A stretch of DNA of 64,000 nucleotides from an uncultured Roseicyclus sp. GTDB lineage: Bacteria > Pseudomonadota > Alphaproteobacteria > Rhodobacterales > Rhodobacteraceae. The position numbers and the translations under genes are program-made. The number at the start of each line of letters is the position of its first letter. Position 1 is the stretch's first letter. This document shows, in pieces, positions 58,866-64,000 of the stretch. Below the pieces are notes generated by a model. The model did no database searches, was not told where the DNA came from, and worked only from the letters and a program-made list of their open reading frames with translations. The DNA lies in contig CANLEH010000003.1 of NCBI GenBank assembly GCA_947489665.1, forward strand, positions 124,001-188,000, read 5' to 3'.

Positions 58866-59872
58866 AGGCTGTCCGGCGATATGGTTTGCGCCTTGAGCGT
58901 AAGCGATTCCTTGTGCGGGCCTGGCGTAAATCCCGCGGTTTGGAGGAGATCGCCAACCGCACGGATGCGATCCGTGAGCGGGAATTGCTGTGCTTTGTCA
59001 CCCTTCGGAACGAACGGATCCGCCTTCCCTACTTCCTGAAATACTATCGCGAGCGCGGCGTTTCGCATTTCCTTTTCGTGGACAATGACAGCGGCGATGG
59101 CACGCGCGAATACCTGATGGAGCAACCGGATTGCTCGGTCTGGTGGACGGACGAAAGTTACAAGAGATCCCGGTTCGGCATGGATTGGATCAACCGCCTG
59201 TTGCGCCTTTACGGTCACGACCATTGGTGCCTGACGGTCGATCCGGATGAGTTTCTTGTCTACCCGTTCTCGGACACACGTCCGATCCCGGCGCTGACGG
59301 ATTGGTTGCAGGCCTCATCCATCAAGTCCTTTGGCGCGATGCTGTTGGACATGTATCCGAAAGGGCCGATCACCGCGCAGCCCTATGCGGAGGGTCAGAA
59401 CCCGTTCGACATCGCCTGCTGGTTTGATGCCGGCAATTATTCGATCGAGCGGAATTGGGAATACGGCAACCTGTGGATTCAGGGCGGGCCACGGGCGCGT
59501 GCCTTTTTTCAGGACAATCCCGAACGGGCCCCGGCGCTGAACAAGACGCCGCTTGTCCATTGGCAGAAGCATTACACCTATGCGTCGTCCACCCACATGC
59601 TGCTGCCGCGTGGGCTCAACCTTGTGTACGACGAATGGGGGGGTGAGAAGGCCTCGGGCGTTCTGTTGCACGCAAAGTTTCTGGATACCTTCACGAAGAA
59701 GGCCGCCGAGGAATTGGAGCGGCGCGAGCATTACGCGGCTTCGGCCGAGTACAAGGCTTATGCGGAGGGCCTGCGCGAGAACCCCGATTTCTGGACCAAA
59801 TGGTCCGAGAAATACATCAACTGGCGCCAGCTTGAGATCCTCGGCCTCATGTCCAAGGGGAACTGGGCATGA
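58862..59872 (+). CDS. Glycosyltransferase family 2-like protein (Glyco_tranf_2_4 type)
   Basis: This 336-aa protein has an RNERIRLPYFLKYYRERGVS start to its catalytic domain, then FLFVDNDSGDGTREYL and a DXD-like LTVDPDEFLVYP. PLVHWQKHYTYASSTHML lies near the end. The pattern fits the group of GT2-like enzymes related to GT92/Glyco_tranf_2_4. ATGA overlap with the GT4 gene and with the following Branch-type gene points to co-translation in one operon. Confidence 0.82.
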   Translation: MKAVRRYGLRLERKRFLVRAWRKSRGLEEIANRTDAIRERELLCFVTLRNERIRLPYFLKYYRERGVSHFLFVDNDSGDGTREYLMEQPDCSVWWTDESYKRSRFGMDWINRLLRLYGHDHWCLTVDPDEFLVYPFSDTRPIPALTDWLQASSIKSFGAMLLDMYPKGPITAQPYAEGQNPFDIACWFDAGNYSIERNWEYGNLWIQGGPRARAFFQDNPERAPALNKTPLVHWQKHYTYASSTHMLLPRGLNLVYDEWGGEKASGVLLHAKFLDTFTKKAAEELERREHYAASAEYKAYAEGLRENPDFWTKWSEKYINWRQLEILGLMSKGNWA

Positions 59873-61569
59873 GCACGCTTGGCTTTGTCATGATGTGTCA
59901 TACGGCCTTTGATCGGGCGGCGCAGGTTGCGCGGCATTGGGCCGAACGGGATTGCCCGGTTGTGATCCATGTCGACAAGCGCGTGGGGCGGGCACAATTC
60001 GACTGGCTGAAGCAGGAAATGTCAGACCTTGAGAATGTGAAATTCTCGAAGCGGCATAAATGTGAGTGGGGCACGTGGAGCCTTGTGGCCGCCAGCCAGA
60101 CCGCCAGCGAGCTGATGCTTGAGGCGTTTCCGGGTGTGCGGCACGTCTACCTTGCCTCCGGGTCCTGTCTGCCGCTGCGCCCGGTGGATGAGTTGCGCGC
60201 CTATCTGGCGGCGCGGCCCATGACCGACTTTATCGAGTCGGTCACGATCCGCGATGTGGATTGGACCATCGACGGGCTGAACACCGAACGGTTCCAGCTA
60301 CGGTTCCCGTTTTCGTGGAAGCGGCACCGGTTCCTGTTTGATCGGTATGTGGAGTTTCAGCGCCGCATCGGATTCAAACGCAAGATCCCCGACGGCCTTG
60401 CGCCGCATCTGGGCAGCCAATGGTGGTGTCTGTCGCGGCAGACGCTGAGCGCGATTTTACAGGACCCCAAGCGGCGGGAATTCGACCGGTACTTCAAGTT
60501 GGTCTGGATCCCTGACGAAAGCTATTGGCAGACCTTGGTGCGAAACTATTCGCGCAACATCGAAAGCCGGTCGCTGACACTGTCGAAGTTCGATTTCCAG
60601 GGCAAGCCGCATGTGTTCTACGACGACCACCTGCATCTTTTGCGGCGGTCTGACTGCTTTGTGGCGCGGAAAATCTGGCACCGGGCGGATCGACTTTATC
60701 AATCGTTTCTGGACGATTCCGGCGCGGATGTTCGTCGGTCAGAACCCACGCCGGGCAAGATTGACCGCGTCTTTGCCAAAGCGCTTGAGCGACGCACGCA
60801 GGGCCGGGCCGGGCTCTATATGCAAAGTCGTTATCCCAACAATGAATGGGAAAACGGCAAGACGGCCGCGCCCTATTCCGTCTTTCAGGGCTTTAATGAT
60901 CTTTTCCTGGATTTTGAGCCGTGGCTGTCGCGCCGGCTTGGCGCATCGGTGCATGGCAACCTGTTTGATCTGAAGCGTGCCCGGTTTGCGGGCGATGCCG
61001 AGACCTACGCCGGATGCCTTTCGGCCGCGCCGGAATTGCGGGACTATAACCCCGAACGGTTCCTGACCAACCTGATCTGGAACACGCGGGGCGAGCGGCA
61101 GGTTTTCATGTTCGGCCCACAGGACAATCAACGCCCCGGCGCGTTCATGGCGGGCGACTCGAACGCGCAGATCAGCGTGATTACGGGCGGATGGGCGGTA
61201 CGGCTGTTCACGGCCAACCGCAATTTCAGCGATATCCGGACTGAGGCCGCACGCCTCCAGCGGCGCGAGGTGGAGTTCGTCAACACGCTGCGCCATGTGC
61301 GCAGCCGGGCCGAAATCCGCATCTGGTCGCTGGCGGAGTTTCTGGAAGAGCCGATGGAAAACCTGCAACGCATCCTTGATGCGATGGAGGGCGCGCAAGC
61401 CAGCCGGTTGACCGAGGCGCCGCGCATGGCTGACCTGAGCGGCCTGCCGAAATTCCTGCAGAACCTGAAAAACCAGGGGATGAACCCATTTGCCGTGGGC
61501 GATTTCCCGCAAGAGGGCGTGGCGCCGCTGCCAGCCGGTGCCGACAACCGCCCCTACCTTGTGAGGTAA
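59869..61569 (+). CDS. Branch-type (GT14) glycosyltransferase with long C-terminal domain
   Basis: This 566-aa protein has two parts. Residues 1-~270 match the core-2/I-branching beta-1,6-N-acetylglucosaminyltransferase (Branch) fold: GFVMMCHTAFDRAAQVARHW, IHVDKRVG, YLASGSCLPLRPVDELRAYL and GSQWWCLSRQTLSAIL. Residues ~270-566 form a Roseobacter-type extra domain (I recall it as DUF5928, not verified) with FNDLFLDFEPWLSRRL and WNTRGERQVFMFG. It directly precedes the sulfotransferase. A sugar-branching role is likely; the C-terminal function is unknown. Confidence 0.85.
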   Translation: MSTLGFVMMCHTAFDRAAQVARHWAERDCPVVIHVDKRVGRAQFDWLKQEMSDLENVKFSKRHKCEWGTWSLVAASQTASELMLEAFPGVRHVYLASGSCLPLRPVDELRAYLAARPMTDFIESVTIRDVDWTIDGLNTERFQLRFPFSWKRHRFLFDRYVEFQRRIGFKRKIPDGLAPHLGSQWWCLSRQTLSAILQDPKRREFDRYFKLVWIPDESYWQTLVRNYSRNIESRSLTLSKFDFQGKPHVFYDDHLHLLRRSDCFVARKIWHRADRLYQSFLDDSGADVRRSEPTPGKIDRVFAKALERRTQGRAGLYMQSRYPNNEWENGKTAAPYSVFQGFNDLFLDFEPWLSRRLGASVHGNLFDLKRARFAGDAETYAGCLSAAPELRDYNPERFLTNLIWNTRGERQVFMFGPQDNQRPGAFMAGDSNAQISVITGGWAVRLFTANRNFSDIRTEAARLQRREVEFVNTLRHVRSRAEIRIWSLAEFLEEPMENLQRILDAMEGAQASRLTEAPRMADLSGLPKFLQNLKNQGMNPFAVGDFPQEGVAPLPAGADNRPYLVR

Positions 61570-61572
61570 GAC

Positions 61573-63009
61573 ATGGCCCGTAAATACGACGCCTTCGTTT
61601 TGTTCGCCGAGATGCGGACCGGGTCGAATTACCTGGAAGACTCGCTGAACAATTTTGAAAGCATCGATTGTCTGGGGGAGGTCTATAACCCTACCTTCCT
61701 CGGCCATCACAACACGTTCGAGATGCACGGCTATGACATGGATAGGCGCGAGCAGGATCCGTTGGGGTTGTTGGAGGCGATCATCGAAAATGCAGGCGAT
61801 GCGCTGCCCGGGTTCCGCTTGTTCCATGACCATGATGATCGTGTGGTTGAGCGTGTCCTGCCCGACCCGAGGATTGCGAAGGTGATCCTGACGCGCAATC
61901 CGCTTGATTCCTATGTCAGTCGCAAGATCGCGAGCGCCACGGGGCAGTGGCGTTTGACCGACCTGAAGCATGCCAAGACAGCAAAGGTGCGGTTCGATGC
62001 GCCAGAGTTTCGGGACCTTGTCGATACCTTGGGCGGATTTCAGGAGCATCTGCGGCGCGGCCTTCAGCGAACGGGTCAGGTGGCGTTCCATATCCGGTAC
62101 GAGGATATCAATGATGCGGACGTTCTGAACGGGTTGGCGGCCTTTTTGGGCTCGGACGAGCGGGTCGAAGCGACGTCAAAGAAGCTGAAGAAGCAGAACC
62201 CGAGCCCGCTGCGCGACAAGGTCGAGAATTACGACGAAATGGTCGCGGCCCTGGCCGATCTAGATCGCTTCGGGTTGGAGCGGTCGCCTGAATTGGAGCC
62301 CGAGCGTGCCGCGCAGGTGCCGAACTTTGTGGCGCATCCGACCAAGGGCCTCTTGTTCTGTCCCATCAAGGGAGGGCCGGAAAATGCCGTGCTCGACTGG
62401 ATGGGAAAGATCGACGATGTCGGCCGCGATACGCTGATCCGCAAGATGAGTCAGAAACAGTTGCGCCAGTGGATGAAAGACCATCCCGGGTTCCGCAGTT
62501 TCAGTGTTCTGCGCCACCCGGTCGCGCGGGCTTATTGTACGTTCAACCGGTTCATCCTGCCCGATGATCGCCCGATGTATTCCGACCCGCGCAAGATCCT
62601 GCGTCAGCGCTACAAGGTGCCGATCCCGGGCAAAGCCCCCGGCGAGAATTGGACCGAAGAGGAGCAGAAGGCTGCGTTCATCGGATTCATTGGCTTTTTG
62701 AAGGGCAATTTGAACGGGCAGACGAGCGTGCGCGTTGATCAGGCCTGGGCCAGCCAGACGGCGATCTTGCAGGGCATTTCACAGGTTATGGTTCCGCAGG
62801 CGGTTATCCACGAACATCAGATGAAAGACGCGCTGCCCGCCTTGGCGTTTGAGGTTGGCGTTGAAGAAGTGCCCGAGGTTGTGGGCGAAGCCATGCCCGG
62901 GGCGTTTCCGTTGAAGGCCGTTTATGACGGCAAGATCGAACAGGTGCTGATCGACACGTACAGGCGCGACTATGTCGGGTTCGGCTTCAAGCGCTGGAAC
63001 AAGTCCTAG
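61573..63009 (+). CDS. Two-domain sulfotransferase
   Basis: This 478-aa protein contains two PAPS-type folds. Domain 1 (about 1-215) resembles Stf0 sulfotransferases: 5'-phosphosulfate loop LFAEMRTGSNYLEDSLN and 3'-phosphate site ILTRNPLDSYVSRKIAS. Domain 2 (about 255-478) resembles Sulfotransfer_2: LLFCPIKGGPENAVLDWM and FSVLRHPVARAYCTFNRFIL. The first loop of domain 2 lacks the usual lysine-threonine pattern, so it may be inactive or regulatory. It ends the glycan cluster and overlaps the convergent ptsN by 4 bp. With cysQ it suggests a sulfated glycan. Confidence 0.85.
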   Translation: MARKYDAFVLFAEMRTGSNYLEDSLNNFESIDCLGEVYNPTFLGHHNTFEMHGYDMDRREQDPLGLLEAIIENAGDALPGFRLFHDHDDRVVERVLPDPRIAKVILTRNPLDSYVSRKIASATGQWRLTDLKHAKTAKVRFDAPEFRDLVDTLGGFQEHLRRGLQRTGQVAFHIRYEDINDADVLNGLAAFLGSDERVEATSKKLKKQNPSPLRDKVENYDEMVAALADLDRFGLERSPELEPERAAQVPNFVAHPTKGLLFCPIKGGPENAVLDWMGKIDDVGRDTLIRKMSQKQLRQWMKDHPGFRSFSVLRHPVARAYCTFNRFILPDDRPMYSDPRKILRQRYKVPIPGKAPGENWTEEEQKAAFIGFIGFLKGNLNGQTSVRVDQAWASQTAILQGISQVMVPQAVIHEHQMKDALPALAFEVGVEEVPEVVGEAMPGAFPLKAVYDGKIEQVLIDTYRRDYVGFGFKRWNKS

Positions 63010-63470
63010 GCGGCTTTGGTCGCCTCAGATTCGGTCATCAGCGCGTAGAGGGCTGCTGGATCGGCGTTGGCCCGCAACTTCGCGCAAAGCTCCGCATCCC
63101 GTAGGGTTCGCGACACCAGGGCCAGGGCCTTGAGGTGATCCACGCCCGAGTCGATCGGAGCCATCAGGGCAAAAACAAGATCCACAGGCATCCGGTCCGC
63201 CGCATCGAAATCGATGGCGCGTTCGAGGCGGATGAACACACCACTGACCCGGTCCAGACCCGGCAGGCGGGTATGGGGCAGTGCGATACCGTTGCCCACG
63301 CCCGTTGGGCCCAGGCTTTCGCGTTCCTGAAGGGATTCGAAGATGCGGGCCGCAGGGACGCCGACCGTCTGTTCAGCCAATTCGGAAATCGACTGAAGCA
63401 GGCGCTTTTTGCTGCTGACGTCACTGACAACTTTCACGGCTTGCGGCGCAAGCAATGTGGAGAGATCCAT
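63006..63470 (-). CDS. ptsN: Nitrogen-regulatory PTS EIIA (PtsN)
   Basis: This 154-aa IIA(Ntr) protein is phosphorylated on the histidine in GNGIALPHTRLPGL. The fold matches PTS EIIA of the fructose/mannitol class. It acts in nitrogen-PTS regulation, not sugar uptake. It follows hpf on the minus strand, the usual lptB-rpoN-hpf-ptsN end. Confidence 0.94.
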   Translation of the reverse strand: MDLSTLLAPQAVKVVSDVSSKKRLLQSISELAEQTVGVPAARIFESLQERESLGPTGVGNGIALPHTRLPGLDRVSGVFIRLERAIDFDAADRMPVDLVFALMAPIDSGVDHLKALALVSRTLRDAELCAKLRANADPAALYALMTESEATKAA

Positions 63471-63517
63471 CTGTAAGCGTCCCCTCAGTCAACCGAGCGG
63501 TGCGGCTGACGTCTGAT

Positions 63518-64000
63518 TCAATCGGTGGCGGGGTCGATCCAGCCTACATTGCCGTCATCGCGGCGGTAGACCACATTCACCCGGTCGTGTCCTTCGTTGC
63601 GGAACACCAGCAAGGGTGCGCCCGCGATTTCCATCTGCATCACGGCCTCGCCAACGGACAGGGATGGGATACTGGTTTCCATCTCGGCCACTATGATGGG
63701 CTGCAGGCTGTCGGGCTCAGACTCTTCATCCGTGCCCTCAGATGAAGCGAGGATATAGGAGGAGCCGCCGAAGACATCAATGGGCTGCGAACGCTCGCGG
63801 TGATGATCTTTTAGGCGACGTTTATAGCGACGCAGCTGCTTTTCAAGCTTCTCTGCCGTGGTTTCGAACGCGGCATAGATTTCGTGGGCATGGCCCTTGG
63901 CGGATGCTGTCATGCCAGTCGACAGGTGGATGGTGGTTTCGCAGACGAATTCAGATCCGGACTTGGAAAATATGACGGTCGCATCGGTCGGGCGTTCGGC
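63518..64000 (-). CDS. hpf: Ribosome hibernation-promoting factor, long form (5'-truncated)
   Basis: The frame stays open to the window edge, so the N-terminus is missing; 160 residues are visible. The HPF/RaiA core end (EIYAAFETTAEKLEKQLRRY) is followed by an acidic linker and a C-terminal dimerisation domain (EMETSIPSLSVGEAVMQMEI), as in long HPF that forms 100S ribosomes. The ATG at 63913 is internal. It precedes ptsN by 47 bp. Confidence 0.92.
   Translation of the reverse strand, partial: AERPTDATVIFSKSGSEFVCETTIHLSTGMTASAKGHAHEIYAAFETTAEKLEKQLRRYKRRLKDHHRERSQPIDVFGGSSYILASSEGTDEESEPDSLQPIIVAEMETSIPSLSVGEAVMQMEIAGAPLLVFRNEGHDRVNVVYRRDDGNVGWIDPATD

Noticed and set aside
1-64000. CRISPR arrays, tRNA or rRNA genes, insertion sequences, integrases
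   Set aside because: Nothing matching such elements was seen; every gap between genes other than the maf-rho region is short.

Overview
This window is chromosomal DNA of an aerobic anoxygenic phototroph in the Roseobacter group (Rhodobacterales, Alphaproteobacteria). The evidence is a bacteriochlorophyll a/spheroidene photosynthesis gene cluster in Roseobacter-type order (pufQBALMC with a tetraheme pufC directly after pufM and no pufX seen), an alphaproteobacterial replication-origin neighbourhood (secB-dnaQ-coaE-aroE-maf // rho-mnmE-mnmG-rsmG-parA-parB), and densely packed genes with many ATGA/GTGA overlaps. No tRNA, rRNA, CRISPR array or insertion sequence was recognised.

Region 1 (1-20.9 kb) is the right-hand part of the photosynthesis cluster. 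On the plus strand lie the 3' end of the repressor gene ppsR and then bchG, a PucC/LhaA-like transporter, bchP and idi. Convergent to these, on the minus strand, is a long superoperon: crtE-crtF, bchC-bchX-(58-aa unknown ORF)-bchY-bchZ, pufQ-pufB-pufA-pufL-pufM-pufC, dxs. Divergent from crtE, crtD-crtC closes the cluster. Five 18-bp TGT-N12-ACA sites, the PpsR/CrtJ operator pattern, sit before bchG (one), bchC (two, 8 bp apart) and between crtE and crtD (two). Together these genes make isoprenoid precursors, the tail and side groups of bacteriochlorophyll a, acyclic carotenoids, the LH1 antenna and the reaction centre with its bound cytochrome.

Region 2 (20.9-32.2 kb) is housekeeping: hslV, a membrane protein, an aldo/keto reductase and hslU in one overlapping operon; a lipoprotein-like alpha/beta hydrolase; a minus-strand Tim44-like/mltA/smr operon; fxsA and secB; then minus-strand maf-aroE-coaE-dnaQ.

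Region 3 (32.2-41.3 kb) holds a 534-bp AT-rich gap that is the best candidate for the chromosomal origin. It is followed by rho, mnmE, mnmG, rsmG, parA and parB. Two perfect 16-bp parS sites lie inside the starts of mnmG and rsmG. hemW and rdgB follow on the minus strand.

Region 4 (41.2-52.9 kb) covers rph, hrcA-grpE, mutS, maeB, a dnaK-dnaJ operon with a heat-shock-type promoter and a clear intrinsic terminator, and an alkB-like gene. A four-unit, 11-bp direct repeat resembling a Pho box lies in the maeB/dnaJ convergent gap.

Region 5 (52.9-63.0 kb) is a surface-polysaccharide island: an ABC-2 permease, cysQ, kdsB, several glycosyltransferases, galU, a Branch-type glycosyltransferase with a long extra C-terminal half, and a two-domain sulfotransferase. 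The combination suggests a sulfated glycan. The window ends in ptsN and a truncated hpf (long form) on the minus strand.
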